Under the pieces are notes generated by a model, which was not told where the DNA came from, made no database searches, and saw nothing but the letters and a program-made list of their open reading frames with translations. This document shows positions 1 through 9,774 of a DNA stretch of 25,461 nt, piece after piece. The stretch's first letter is position 1. Every line of letters begins with the position of its first letter. The stretch is from assembly GCA_030407315.1 (NCBI GenBank), contig JALQPE010000802.1:1-25461 (forward strand), written 5' to 3'. Made by a program: the position numbers and the translations under genes. This stretch comes from Asparagopsis taxiformis (taxonomy: Eukaryota > Rhodophyta > Florideophyceae > Bonnemaisoniales > Bonnemaisoniaceae).

Positions 1-3000
1 AGTATGAAGGGTGCTTCTACTACTGCGTAGATGCTTATGCGCTCGCGCTGCATGAGCGAACGTGTCGCTACCGTTTCAACCCCTCTCCCCAACATTTCAA
101 CAACGCTCGTGTCCCTGCCGTCACCCATGAGCCTGCTCGAAACGGCGACCATGATTCCCCGCAACCCAGCTCCCCAGACCCAGAATCTGGTCGTGCTTCC
201 TCCAGCGACTCACCCTGTGACGCTCCACTGCCACCAACCTCAACCCCCTCCCGCGCAGACCTCCTCGTGCAATCCCTCGCCGCCAGTCTCACAACCCTCG
301 AGTACAAGGCCGGCGCGCTGGCCGCGTGAGCGAAGTCATCACCATCCTACAAGACCCCGCATTCTCCCTAGAAAAGTTCAACAGCGCCGTTCGCACCGTA
401 GAAGAATGTCGCCACGTTACCGCTTCCATGGTCGAAACACATTTCCGCACCGAAGGTTACAAGAGCCACATCATTCCAGACAAAACTGGTAAGTACTCGG
501 CACGGCTGTACCTCCGCGACCCAGTCGACATGCTCCGCAGGCAGTTAGCACTGGCTAACGACCAAAATACTCTCTTCCACCCCTCCCCACAGACCGCCCC
601 AGACGGCACCGCAATATTTTCTCATCCCCTACACACAGAATTCGCGAAAACGCTGCACCAGGTTACTAGACAGCGCGCGTGCAGCTCTCGGAAGATCCAC
701 AGGTCGTATGGGCAGAGGAAACTGATCCCACCGCTTCCTCCTTTGCCGGCCTCCTCCAAGTGTACTCCGACAAGAGCAGCACAAGCCTCAAGAGCTCCGC
801 AATCGTCGCATACCCCATACACGTCACACTGCTCAACTTCTCCGCCCCCTCCGTCGCCACTGCATCCGTACCGGCCTCACCATCGTCGGGTATCTTCCGT
901 ACATTGTTAACCCTTCGTCCAACGCCTTGTTCGGTGATGAAATGCCGACAACCTCTAGTTCTGCTAGTCGCGCTCGCAAAATTGATATTCTTCATAAAGC
1001 ACTCGAAAAAGTGTTTTCGTCCCTATCCACCGCGTTCTCTTCCGGGTTCCCCTGCACAGACTCCACTGCAACTGCCCGCCAATGCTTTCCCATCCTAGCC
1101 AATTATTGCTGCGACTTTCCAGAGGCCAAAGAGCTGTCATGCACTCGCAACAGCACTACCACCACACATCCCTGCCACCGCTGCTACATCCCCGCCACTC
1201 AACTTGAATCCAGCGCGCCACACCAGCCCCGCTCCCTCGATGATACACGCTCTGCACGCCAAGAGAGCGCTCAGGAGCATACAACTGCTCCGCTCGAAGC
1301 TCTCTCCCTCCTCGAACAACACTCTGTCCTCGAATCGACCGCTCTTTTACCCACCAACAGTCCCCTAGACCCCTACAACATTTTCTCCTTCGAGCCTCTG
1401 CACAATCTCCACCTCGGCATCTCAAAGCTCATCAAACAGTGCATTGTCCACCGCCTCAGCTCCCCAGACCTCACCACCACCACTGCCTCCCATTCCGGGA
1501 CACCTCGCACCTTCAAGAAGGTGAAAAAATCCATCCTCGCCGGCTCAAACAGCATTCTGTCCGCTATCGAACGCGACTACTACATCACCGGTCTTCATGT
1601 CGACTTCTCCAAGGGTGAGAAGGGCACCAATTTGAACGGCCTCTTCACGGAGGACGGCATACGCGGCATGCTCGCAGCCAAAGACTATCACCATGTCGAC
1701 ATGGTGTTCCCTTTCATCGCAGCATTCATTGACACATGCTGTGACGAAGTAGATACAGCCCCCCTCACTTCCATCTGCACGCAATACTCTGACCTCGTCG
1801 CATGGGTCATGAAACGCGGTCGCATCAAGCACTGGACTGCCGCCGAACTAGAAAGCCTCCAGAACTCCATTTCCTATTTCAAACAATCAATGCTCTCCAC
1901 CCTCGGCCCATTCCACACACAGGTCTCAAAACTTTCAAGTTCCATCTTCTGACCATCTTCCCGGTGACTTGCAGAGATATGGCGCCCTGGAACACATTGA
2001 TGCAGGCCCCTACGAACACTCGCATCTTCTGTTCAAACAGAGTTATAGGAAAACCTCTCGAAGGCGCTCCACAGCCATGGAAGAGACTATTCGCCACATG
2101 GAATTCTCCTTGGCCACTCCAACTGGTCATACCCCATCGAACACATTGGGAAACGCACGCATGATATCGCCCACAGACGGTGCAGTACTCGTTCGCGACG
2201 GATTCACCGTTGCACTGCACGACTTTGCCTCCCTGCTGCCCGATGCAACCCTCCTCGTTGCAGATATCGACGGACAGCCCGATCCTGCCACTCTTTTGCC
2301 TCTGCACAACTCCTCGTTCCCGTCTGGCACCATAACGCTATTCCAGCAACTCGGTGACACAGCTGCACAAGCGTTCCTCACCCTCGCTAGACTGCGCGCC
2401 ACGGCAGAAGGCCCTCCAATACATGACATGGACATTTCCGTCACCGTGGTAAAGTCCGCCTACGTCATGGGAGGGTACGTCCCAGATGCCGACGACTTTG
2501 ACCCGCACAGTGGCATGCTTCGCCCCACAAACGTGTCGAGGCACAAGCAGCAGCGCGTCTTTGCAACTTCATCATTCGGCCCCGCAAAGAGATCGCAGTA
2601 CTCCTTTGTCGTCATCTCCGGAACTGCCGATGACTACAGAACCATATGGGTAGGGCGCGTCCTGGCACTGGTACGCCTGCAGTCTCCAAACCTGTTTCAA
2701 CCTGTAGAACTCGCTTTCGTTCAGTATATGACCTGCTTTGCCCCAAAAACCGCTGTGGAAAAATCACTTGGGTGCATTTGTTTAAAGTGGTCCACATGGG
2801 ACCCGGACAACGGATCCGTTGACAGCAATGACACTGCATCCCACAGTGCAGGTGGTCCTTGGTTTGACCTCATTCCTGCATCTACTATATCTGGCACCGT
2901 GCACATCGTACGAAGTAACTTTCCAGTCAAGCCATTTACGAAACAAATGCACTGGTCGGACCACCGTTTCTATCTCAACCGCTTCTACACCAACACTGAT

Positions 3001-3033
3001 TACCAATTCACAGATGATAATGAAGAAGAATAA
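1..3033 (+). pseudogene. KDZ-superfamily (Plavaka-like) transposase, 5'-truncated by the window and frame-broken
   Basis: The coding sequence continues across frames: about 3-329, 330-661, 685-850, 865-1930, 1925-1960 and 1960-3033. The first piece has a C-x3-C...H-x4-C finger (YEGCFYYCVDAYALALHERTC region), as in Plavaka N-termini. The second has the LYLRDPVDMLRR segment. The third has the family hallmark VYSDKSSTSL...YPIHVTL, where the first catalytic Asp is expected. It is followed by TIVGYLPYIV, CHRCYIPATQLE and FEPLHNLHLGISK. The last piece has FKFHLLTIFP, QRYGALEHIDAGPYEHSH and the C-terminal TIWVGRVLALVRL and FDLIPASTISGTVHIV segments. In an intact element this protein would cut and move the DNA. 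Every frame change is in the same direction, and few nonsense codons lie between them. AATAAA overlaps the stop codon at 3029-3034. The family call is from remembered motif patterns, not a search. Introns could explain some junctions but none was convincing. Confidence 0.72.
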
Positions 3034-3110
3034 ATCTAAATCGCAGCACTCTATTGATAATGTACTACATGATAAACCTTCTAGTCAACGTCACATTTAC
3101 TGCACTAATT

Positions 3111-3716
3111 TCAACCATCCTCCATTACGCCAAAACCGTTATCAGCAGTGGCTGCATGGCGCCGCTCCATGCCCCCATACTGTGGGGCATTGATTTCGAC
3201 ATTCAGGTTTGCACTCAGGTGTCCAGCATATGGGTCAACGACGAAAAGTTCTGCGCCAATTAGTCCTTGCGCAATCACACAATCCATTACAGCACCGAGG
3301 TTTGACGTAATATGCGATTGAATCCAATCCTCGGACACTAGAACAAGTGATGAGCAGCGGTTTACATCATCAACGACATGAACAATTCCAGACCCCTCTC
3401 CGCTTTGCCACACTTCAACAGCCTCTCTCGTCACAGTACGGCTTGCAAACACATGCCGTGACTGTGCACTAGTCCGCTGTTCGCTCTCGACAACGTCCGT
3501 TTCTTCCCTTGCTTGCGAGCCTTGGAGACAAGACATGCAGTACACCACCATACCAACTAATTGCTGAAAAGCTACCCCCACATATTGACTGTACCGCCTT
3601 GTAAACTCCTTCTGCCGTGCACCTCCTTTCCCCTTCGGTTCATCCAAACACTCCACAGTAGTCACTAGCCAAGCATCCAGGCGCGCCAGCGTTAGTATGC
3701 TCGTCTCTATGTCCAT
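3111..3716 (-). CDS. hypothetical 201-aa protein, downstream partner of the 559-aa coiled-coil gene
   Basis: I do not recognise this protein. It starts with ATG at 3716-3714, sharing one base with the TAA stop of the upstream gene (TAATG). The N-terminal half is helical with hydrophobic stretches (LTLARLDAWLVTTVECL; GVAFQQLVGMVVYCMSCLQ). The C-terminal half looks like a mixed alpha/beta fold, with VEVWQSGEGSGIVHVVDD, SSLVLVSEDWIQSHI and GAELFVVDPYAGHL. There is no signal peptide. Reading upstream of the ATG in this frame also gives protein-like sequence (SIRPEQV). The two reading frames may therefore be one protein interrupted by a frame slip, or a bicistronic pair read by reinitiation. It converges on the transposase, about 80 bp from its stop, which suggests an accessory gene of the same element. 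Confidence 0.5.
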   Translation of the reverse strand: MDIETSILTLARLDAWLVTTVECLDEPKGKGGARQKEFTRRYSQYVGVAFQQLVGMVVYCMSCLQGSQAREETDVVESEQRTSAQSRHVFASRTVTREAVEVWQSGEGSGIVHVVDDVNRCSSLVLVSEDWIQSHITSNLGAVMDCVIAQGLIGAELFVVDPYAGHLSANLNVEINAPQYGGMERRHAATADNGFGVMEDG

Positions 3717-5395
3717 TACTTGTTCTGGTCGTATCGAATACCCCTGAAGATGTCCAGCACATTCACAGCTACTCGGTTGTTAAACCATGCATCACCATTC
3801 ACTTCCATTTCGAAGCTGTCAGGAACCAAGCCTTTGCTGTATCGCAGCTCTGAGAACGGTGCCGTTCGCCACCTCCCCATATCCAAATCACCGTTGCTTT
3901 CCCGTTTCAAAAGCTTCTCAGACGCTTCGCGCTTTTGATCCTCTCGCTCGTCCATCTCAGCTCGCGTCGTCAGCATCGTGCATCTAGACATTAATTTCGT
4001 GTACCCCAGCGAACCGAACAATCTGTCCCTCGCATTACGCTTCCGTGCACTCATCACGTCGGACAGTTTCTGCGTCACCTTCACTTTCAATTCCTTGCTC
4101 CCCGCCACAGCCTCTTGACAGCACACACGCTGCTCCTCATCGGAAAACACATCACACCACGGACTTTGACGCAGTACGTGTCGCACCAAGTCATTCAGCA
4201 GATCACTCTCGTCTCTGTACGAAGGTGTATACCACTGCAGATTCTTGATGATATAGCCCGGAGGGGTAGCAATATATCCTACACCGTTTTCGCTCCAAAG
4301 TGTCCCTTCTACCGGCTCTACCTCGATGGTACGTCCAGTCCAACGTCTCTGCGTTTGTTCCGCTATAGGGTCCAGCTCCATAGTCTCGTTCTTGCACCAC
4401 TTTGTCAGGTTTTCCTCAACCGCCCTAAGAACTCCAAGGTATTTCACAGGAATGGCTTTCTGTATTTTCGACTTACCGCCACCGTGATCACTGATTCTAC
4501 CTGTTCTCGCAATTGCAGTAAGGCTGGCATTTTCCGCCTGCAGAGTCTTCACCTTAGCCTCCAACGCAACTATCTCCGTGGTGAGCGCCTTGTTTGCTAT
4601 GTCCTGGCTAAACACTTTTTTTTCCAGCTCCGCGATCTTCTTCTTCTGCGCATTGATGCGACTCGCCATTAAATCGATGGATTCCGGCGGATGCAACCTC
4701 TCTGCCCTCACCGTCCCCCCATCTCGCACGCTATCGGGAATATGATGTCCTCCATCGGCAATAGCCTGACGTCGCGGGGGCGTTACGCGCATATTTGGCA
4801 CCAATGACAGTCTGTTGTGACGAGGCCCGCACTCCGGCTGCTCTCTCCCCTCAGTACCACCTGACCGCCGATGATAGTTGGCATCCTGTGAACGTTGCTC
4901 AGAAACAACATCCCTTGCCGCTATCCTCGGGTCCCTGACTGCATTACCTGCTGGGGCTGATGTACTCGGCATAGTTGGCGCAGTGGGGGTCACAGCCTCC
5001 AGTGTCTCGCGAACCCCCGGCTGGGACTCCGTCTGCAGCACCTCCGCATCTGCCAACCCGGGAGGAACTACCTTTGCCATAGCACTCTGCCGCAATTCCA
5101 ACATGTTTTGAGCCACTATCATGTCATCATCATGATGTTCACTGTCCCTGCGAGCACGCTTGCCTCGGTCAAGCCCCATCTCTCTCCGCGCCGTTCCTCC
5201 TTCCTCACTTTCTCGCTGCGGATCCCCAGTTCTGCGCCGGTCCGTCTTGCGACTACCGGACCGCGGTTCAATGCTGCCGGTAGGCCCAGACCGCTTCTTC
5301 GCACGGGATTGTCGGGCACTCGATACAGCAGCTGCTGACCGGGTTTTCTGGAGGCCCGGAGGCTTTGGAGCTTTCTTCGCAATACGCGGCGGCAT
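3716..5395 (-). CDS. hypothetical 559-aa basic coiled-coil protein, probable transposon accessory gene
   Basis: The function is not recognised. The ATG at 5395 opens a long frame. Residues 1-90 are strongly basic (KKAPKPP, RAKKRSG, RKTDRRRTGD, KRARRDSEHH), which fits nuclear localisation or nucleic-acid binding. Residues about 90-235 are a low-complexity Pro/Thr/Arg-rich linker. Residues about 240-295 form a coiled coil (MASRINAQKKKIAELEKKV...ALEAKVKTLQAENASL). Residues about 310-520 look like a compact domain with GVGYIATPPGYIIKNLQWY and a helical FSDEEQRVCCQEAV...KVTQKLSDVMSARKRNARD segment. That helical part reminds me of a DNA-binding module, but I cannot assign a family. The gene is convergent with the transposase and is followed by the TAATG overlap with the 201-aa frame. 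Its upstream region (5396-5573) runs into a hairpin repeat. An oligomerising DNA-binding helper of transposition is the likeliest role, by inference only. Confidence 0.6.
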   Translation of the reverse strand: MPPRIAKKAPKPPGLQKTRSAAAVSSARQSRAKKRSGPTGSIEPRSGSRKTDRRRTGDPQRESEEGGTARREMGLDRGKRARRDSEHHDDDMIVAQNMLELRQSAMAKVVPPGLADAEVLQTESQPGVRETLEAVTPTAPTMPSTSAPAGNAVRDPRIAARDVVSEQRSQDANYHRRSGGTEGREQPECGPRHNRLSLVPNMRVTPPRRQAIADGGHHIPDSVRDGGTVRAERLHPPESIDLMASRINAQKKKIAELEKKVFSQDIANKALTTEIVALEAKVKTLQAENASLTAIARTGRISDHGGGKSKIQKAIPVKYLGVLRAVEENLTKWCKNETMELDPIAEQTQRRWTGRTIEVEPVEGTLWSENGVGYIATPPGYIIKNLQWYTPSYRDESDLLNDLVRHVLRQSPWCDVFSDEEQRVCCQEAVAGSKELKVKVTQKLSDVMSARKRNARDRLFGSLGYTKLMSRCTMLTTRAEMDEREDQKREASEKLLKRESNGDLDMGRWRTAPFSELRYSKGLVPDSFEMEVNGDAWFNNRVAVNVLDIFRGIRYDQNK

Positions 5396-5573
5396 AATGA
5401 AGCCTTCCCGGAAGCGATGGAACGATTGAGTTGCACGAGATACAAAAAAGATTGCTGTATAGTGTCGGTAACCACAACGGTCTGCGATGAACGTTCAGGT
5501 CAAGTACCGGAGAATACGCCAACAGCCCAGATTGTATACGGTAGGCAGTCATCAACAGTATTTAATGAGGTAC

Positions 5574-5831
5574 AATTACAGCTGTCGAGCTAGGCCGCGA
5601 GCACCCCTATGTCCGGAAGACGTCCTGATTTGAATTAAAATTTGGGCTATTCTCAAAAACATGCACATGTGAACATGTTTTTGAGATGGGGGTGTGCCGT
5701 ACGGCACAATCGACCCGCTGAAATCGATGTTTTTTGCAATATTTTTCTGCCCTGAATTGTAGAATTTCTGGGCTGGACAGCAATGCAACTGAGCTGGACA
5801 TCCACCGGGCGTCCATTTCAACTTGGTCGTG
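5574..5831 (-). repeat. hairpin repeat copy A (inverted), with extended tip
   Basis: This is the reverse-strand copy of a repeat found seven more times in this window. It contains the invariant palindrome GTGCCGTACGGCAC at 5694-5707. It also has a 13-bp stem TCTCAAAAACATG/CATGTTTTTGAGA at 5651-5686, and GGGC-rich AT blocks on both sides. Its outer part (5574-5623, reading AATTACAGCTGTCGAGCTAGG inward) also occurs, reverse-complemented, beyond copy C3 at 11851-11915. Copies A and C3 therefore share a longer unit than the rest. It lies between the promoter side of the 559-aa gene and the 3' end of the methyltransferase-SET gene. Confidence 0.9.
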
Positions 5832-6010
5832 TATTTTGCATCTGCACGCATAACAGCATCAAGCAGTCAGGTTCACTGCTCGGACGAAGTGCACCTAGAG
5901 TGTGAACGATTGGTTTTTGACAGGCGAGTACTGCTCAATAGGTTTCACCCTGGACTAATGGTGGCTGGACATGCTGCATTATATGATATACTTCAACTCT
6001 GGAACGTAGC

Positions 6011-6016
6011 TTTATT
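6011..6016 (-). promoter_or_regulatory. candidate polyadenylation signal AATAAA of the methyltransferase-SET gene
   Basis: AATAAA on the minus strand lies about 32 bases past the stop codon at 6048-6050. The spacing suits a eukaryotic cleavage and polyadenylation site. A six-base motif can occur by chance, so this rests on position alone. Confidence 0.4.
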
Positions 6017-6047
6017 TGTAGTCGAAATGAAAACATCTTTCGTGACC

Positions 6048-9038
6048 CTAATTCCATGCTCTAAACGCTGTCCCATAATGAACGTAGAGCTCCTGCCCCG
6101 GACGGATATCGCGGATTGCACGTACTACAATGATCTTCGGATTTTCTAGGTCCTTCGCCTTGAGCTTCTTCCCCGTCGAACCGCTGCTGTAGTTCTCGAC
6201 AAACTCGACGTTGGCCATCCGCCTGGTGTCTTCCGCCGGAGTGTCCTCACCTCGCAAATACCGCGGGTCGTTGATGAACTGCGCCGAACAGAACGGAGCC
6301 GGAACAATCCAAATTGGATGCTCGATGTTTTCGTCGTCCTCCGCTGTTGCATACAGCTTGATGGCATACATCAAGAATGTTTCCTTCGTTATCGCCATGT
6401 GACCCTCTCCGTACGCGAACCTCATCGACTCCTTGCTCATATCAGAGTACACAACAGTTCCGTAGTATGCACATACTTCGTCGCCAACATTAAATGTCTG
6501 TTCAGCGAAGAGCCCTCTTCCTGCATTTGGATGCTTAATCAGCGATGGTCGAACGCTCAATTTTTTCGCAACACAATCGTGTGCCCGCATCACGCGAGGG
6601 TTTTCAGTTTGCAACCAGCGGCGCAGGGAAGGTGGCCAATAATGTACCGGTTTTTCCATGTGCTCGTGCGACGCAATCGACTCTGGGCACAGCTGCCAGA
6701 GGTACTGCCGAATATATTTCGGGAACCTCTGGTACAGGGGAAGGCCAGGTGGGGGTTCGATGATCCTGCGTTCCCTCTGCGTACGCATCGTGACAGAGGG
6801 GGACGCCAAGAACTTCTCAGCACTCTGTTTCGCTTCTGTCGTGACCCTCATGTCAGTGTTGTTTGAAAGAATTACACGTGACATGACTGCACACAGCTTT
6901 GGAAGCGATCGTGCCACACACAATTTGTCCATGTCACTGCCGACGAAAACACGGTGCTCAGGCAAGCTCATAGCTGCTTTTCCCGTTGCGAAAGTGCCAG
7001 AGAATGGATCGACAACAATATCACCAGGCTGTGAATGCTGGCTGATCAACTCCATCATGAGAGCGACGCTCTTCTGCTCTGCACGAACTCTGACCGTAGC
7101 ACCGGTTGTGCTCCTTGTTCGCCACACCATCTCATTCGAATCGATGGCGGGCATATTGATGGTGACGTTGCACCACGCCGGGTACGTGCCGTCCATGTAT
7201 CCGTGGTTCCTATAGGCCACCATCTCGCTTCCAGTCTTGAACGGAACACCTCGCTTCCAGAAGTGGATAGCGACCTCTGCCATGTTCATGCGTTGGTACC
7301 TCTTCCGCCCCGGCATTTGATAGAGGTGCCCAGGTAGTCGGACAAACAACAGAGGTACCTCGTCAACGAAGAAAACTGAATTCCGAACGACGTCCTCCTC
7401 CTCCTCCTCCTCCTCCTCATCCGCACTTTCTTCGCCACTGTGCTGCGATGCTTCGGAGTCCGAATTCATGGACGTAACCTCTTCTTCATCCGACCCGTCA
7501 TCACTGGCAGCAGCATCGGTTGGGCCTTCTGACTGCGGTCCTTTGTACGTTTCCAAGTAATGGAACCATTCGTAGAACTGCAAAACGGAGCAGAACACGA
7601 TGCCGTGGCCACCGGGGCGCAACAGCTCGTCAAACACTTCGATGCTAGCCTGCATATCTTCTGCAGTTAGCCTGTCGTACGAAGAGTTGGAATCGTTCCT
7701 CTTACGACGAACATTGTAGGGCGGATCAGTCAGAATGAGCTGAACGTTGCCCGTGATGGGCACGTGTTCTCGGCTCTCGTCGGCACTGACCAAATCTTCG
7801 AAAGGGACGTCGTACACCCGGCAATACTGACTCATTTTCGAAAGAAAGTCCTTTGCGAGAGCCTGCCCTTCACTTTCCTGCTCTTCTGTCGCATGGGGTG
7901 ACGGTGACGGGGGAGACGGCCCTTGGGCAGTAAGACTGGTCCTCCCAGGTCCAAGTTGAAGCCTGGTTGTGTGTCTTGTCGACGGAACCAAACCTCTCCC
8001 TCCTGTGTTGCGACGAGTGGGAGTGTCATCAACCGGCTTGGGGACCTTTTCTGCGTCCGCGGCTTGTGGTGCCGGGCGGAGGACAGCCATAACGTCTTCG
8101 TCGAGGGTGTCAAAGTACGCTGGCAGCTTGTCCGGATTTCCGCTTGACAAGTATATTTCCAGCGCCCCCCAGCGGTCGGACTCCGGCCAGGTGTACAGGT
8201 CCGGGTTGACGATAAGAAACTGCAACCGGTCGAAGAACTTCCTCACAAGGTCCCTAAATGCACTGTGCTGCGCACTGGTTCTTGTCTCTACTTTTCCACC
8301 ATATCCATCAGGATGAGATAGGGGAGCTTTGTCGTGGTAGAGATCTAGCTTCTGCTCCATCGGTGCGAATAGACCTTCATCGAGCACGTCAAACCAATGC
8401 TCACTGCTGTCGAAAATGATGTACGGCGCCATCAACTCTTCGAAGCTGGAAAACTTTGCGGCGAAGGCCACATCGGTCCAAGCATGGTATAAAACTTGAA
8501 CCACGTAACAAGCTCGATTAGTGCTTTTCCGATGGGCTGGGACGCGTGCGGCTTCGTTCCCCTCTTCGGCCGCGTCGCCTATTCGGCGACGCGGCAGGTT
8601 CTTGTTGTGATTTCGGATGATAGACAACGCTTGGAAATACATCAATACCTCGAACGTTTCCGGTGGAGCAAGAACGAAGGCGCTTGGTTCCCCGCGCTGC
8701 GGCGCCTGTAGTGGCGAAGGAAGCATGTTACATCCAATAAGGAAGGTCTGCGGCACGATCCCAGAAAGGATGCAGTGCTCAACCCATTGCCCGATACGCT
8801 CATCCTGTCTTGAAAACTCGGCAATCGGTAATGCCAGACGAACAATCTGCTTGGCTCGCTCAACGTTCATCTCTGCCATGACGATTTCGGCAACATCCGC
8901 CTCGACTCCAGCATTCTTCGAACGACCGCTGAAGGCCATGCTGAGTCGACCTTGCAGCGCCAGAAATTGTTCTTCCGTGCCCTGCGCAACCCAAGCGCCA
9001 AGGTCCGCGTATGTGAAACCTCCCGGCTTGTCCGTCAA
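6048..9038 (-). CDS. DNA amino-methyltransferase (beta-class, N6-adenine or N4-cytosine type) fused to a SET-domain lysine methyltransferase
   Basis: The 996-codon frame (numbered from the TTG at 9038, probably not the real start) has two enzyme domains. Motif IV, TDPPYNVRR, has D438-P-P-Y441. Motif I, DPFSGT, follows at 677-682. The order catalytic motif, then recognition region, then AdoMet-binding motif is that of beta-class bacterial amino-methyltransferases, which methylate an exocyclic amine of adenine or cytosine. Between them, at about 500-555, is an acidic insert with eight consecutive Glu. The C-terminal domain, about 830-996, has the SET hallmarks AGRGLFAEQ (G840/G842), DEVCAYYGTVV, QFINDPR and ELYVHYG. 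It departs from the usual NHSCxPN motif. Residues 1-430 are helical and unrecognised. The frame is otherwise uninterrupted and has AATAAA just downstream. Hairpin repeats in opposite orientation bracket the gene. Methyl transfer to DNA and to a histone lysine by one protein is inferred from the domains. Which base is methylated cannot be read from sequence. Confidence 0.85.
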   Translation of the reverse strand: MTDKPGGFTYADLGAWVAQGTEEQFLALQGRLSMAFSGRSKNAGVEADVAEIVMAEMNVERAKQIVRLALPIAEFSRQDERIGQWVEHCILSGIVPQTFLIGCNMLPSPLQAPQRGEPSAFVLAPPETFEVLMYFQALSIIRNHNKNLPRRRIGDAAEEGNEAARVPAHRKSTNRACYVVQVLYHAWTDVAFAAKFSSFEELMAPYIIFDSSEHWFDVLDEGLFAPMEQKLDLYHDKAPLSHPDGYGGKVETRTSAQHSAFRDLVRKFFDRLQFLIVNPDLYTWPESDRWGALEIYLSSGNPDKLPAYFDTLDEDVMAVLRPAPQAADAEKVPKPVDDTPTRRNTGGRGLVPSTRHTTRLQLGPGRTSLTAQGPSPPSPSPHATEEQESEGQALAKDFLSKMSQYCRVYDVPFEDLVSADESREHVPITGNVQLILTDPPYNVRRKRNDSNSSYDRLTAEDMQASIEVFDELLRPGGHGIVFCSVLQFYEWFHYLETYKGPQSEGPTDAAASDDGSDEEEVTSMNSDSEASQHSGEESADEEEEEEEEDVVRNSVFFVDEVPLLFVRLPGHLYQMPGRKRYQRMNMAEVAIHFWKRGVPFKTGSEMVAYRNHGYMDGTYPAWCNVTINMPAIDSNEMVWRTRSTTGATVRVRAEQKSVALMMELISQHSQPGDIVVDPFSGTFATGKAAMSLPEHRVFVGSDMDKLCVARSLPKLCAVMSRVILSNNTDMRVTTEAKQSAEKFLASPSVTMRTQRERRIIEPPPGLPLYQRFPKYIRQYLWQLCPESIASHEHMEKPVHYWPPSLRRWLQTENPRVMRAHDCVAKKLSVRPSLIKHPNAGRGLFAEQTFNVGDEVCAYYGTVVYSDMSKESMRFAYGEGHMAITKETFLMYAIKLYATAEDDENIEHPIWIVPAPFCSAQFINDPRYLRGEDTPAEDTRRMANVEFVENYSSGSTGKKLKAKDLENPKIIVVRAIRDIRPGQELYVHYGTAFRAWN

Positions 9039-9244
9039 GTCTGCGAAACTTGAGTGGGCGAATAATCCAGCAAGAGGCGGAGGAAGTCTTTGCCAGCGAG
9101 AGTAGTTTCGCGGGCGGCGCGACCTACGTTTCGACGTGTACCCATGTCACTAGAATCCTCCCAAGGGCTAGCGGGTTCGCGCAGAATTGGCACGGTTGCG
9201 TCGTCAACGATCGGATTGCTGTTGCGCCTGCGCTTATTCGTCAT
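9035..9244 (-). CDS. probable N-terminal segment of the methyltransferase-SET protein
   Basis: This 69-codon frame begins with ATG at 9244 and ends inside the first codons of the 996-codon frame, one frame away. It starts MTNKRRRNSNP, a nuclear-localisation-like basic cluster, and ends in a helical stretch (KDFLRLLLDYSPT). The long frame has no ATG near its 5' end, so the natural start is probably here. The two may join through a single missing base near 9036-9045. A short intron is the alternative: GTACAC donor at 9141 and TTTCGCAG acceptor ending at 9041 give 101 nt and restore the frame. The donor is weak, so I do not choose between them. Confidence 0.5.
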   Translation of the reverse strand: MTNKRRRNSNPIVDDATVPILREPASPWEDSSDMGTRRNVGRAARETTLAGKDFLRLLLDYSPTQVSQT

Positions 9245-9567
9245 AATGGAATGAGTGGAAATTCGGTACAGGATGGCGACCGCTCGGCGAGACAGTCAAA
9301 TTTGACGACGTATCTCGTGACGTTTGCACTCTTTCGTGAGGAACACTGGTTGATATCGAACGGAACAGAGTATACGGGTACACAGCACTGGAAAGGTCTT
9401 GAAACCCGTAACCGGTGTAGGTAATAAGTTGTGACGGATACGTGGTAGACAAAAATTTTAAAAAGATTGTGATTCCCTGTCTTTGAGGGTTGTACTGCAC
9501 GGCCGCCATGGCGGCTGTGACTGCAGTCACATAGGTTGTCACAGGTGCATCACGCTTACCAGGTGAG
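9245..9567. other. intergenic region upstream of the methyltransferase-SET gene
   Basis: There is no credible reading frame here. As the 5' side of the minus-strand gene it should hold its promoter, but I see no convincing TATA box or other core element. Confidence 0.4.
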
Positions 9568-9774
9568 CGACATCCGGACGGCCACTGGACATGGGGATGT
9601 CCAGCTCAGATGCATTGCTGGCCAGACCAGAAATTCTACAATTTCGGGCAGCAAAAATATTGCAAAAAACATCGATTTGGGCGGTCGATTGTGCCGTACG
9701 GCACACCCCCATCTCAAAAACATGTTCACATGTGCATGTTTTTGAGAATAGCCCAAATTTTAATTCAAATCAGG
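9568..9774 (+). repeat. hairpin repeat copy B (direct)
   Basis: This copy has the 14-bp palindrome at 9691-9704, the TCTCAAAAACATG stem just downstream and the closing block that ends CAAATCAGG at 9774. Its first 40 bases have diverged from the array copies (GACATCCGGACGG in place of GGACGTCCGGTGG). With copy A it forms inverted repeats about 200 bp long around the methyltransferase-SET gene. No target-site duplication is visible next to the two outer ends. Confidence 0.88.

Noticed and set aside
489..592. Intron with GTAAGT donor, CTAAC-like branch and CCCCACAG acceptor in the transposase
   Set aside because: The stretch encodes LYLRDPVDMLRR, a segment expected in Plavaka transposases, and removing 104 nt would shift the frame wrongly.
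662..684. A 23-nt GT...AG intron restoring frame in the transposase
   Set aside because: Far below normal intron size. The neighbouring breaks shift the frame in the same direction without any GT-AG pair, so a single-base deletion is simpler.
5624..9774. A simple transposon bounded exactly by copies A and B
   Set aside because: No matching target-site duplication is visible at 5624 and 9774, and copy A extends further outward than copy B, so the boundaries are not those of one clean insertion.
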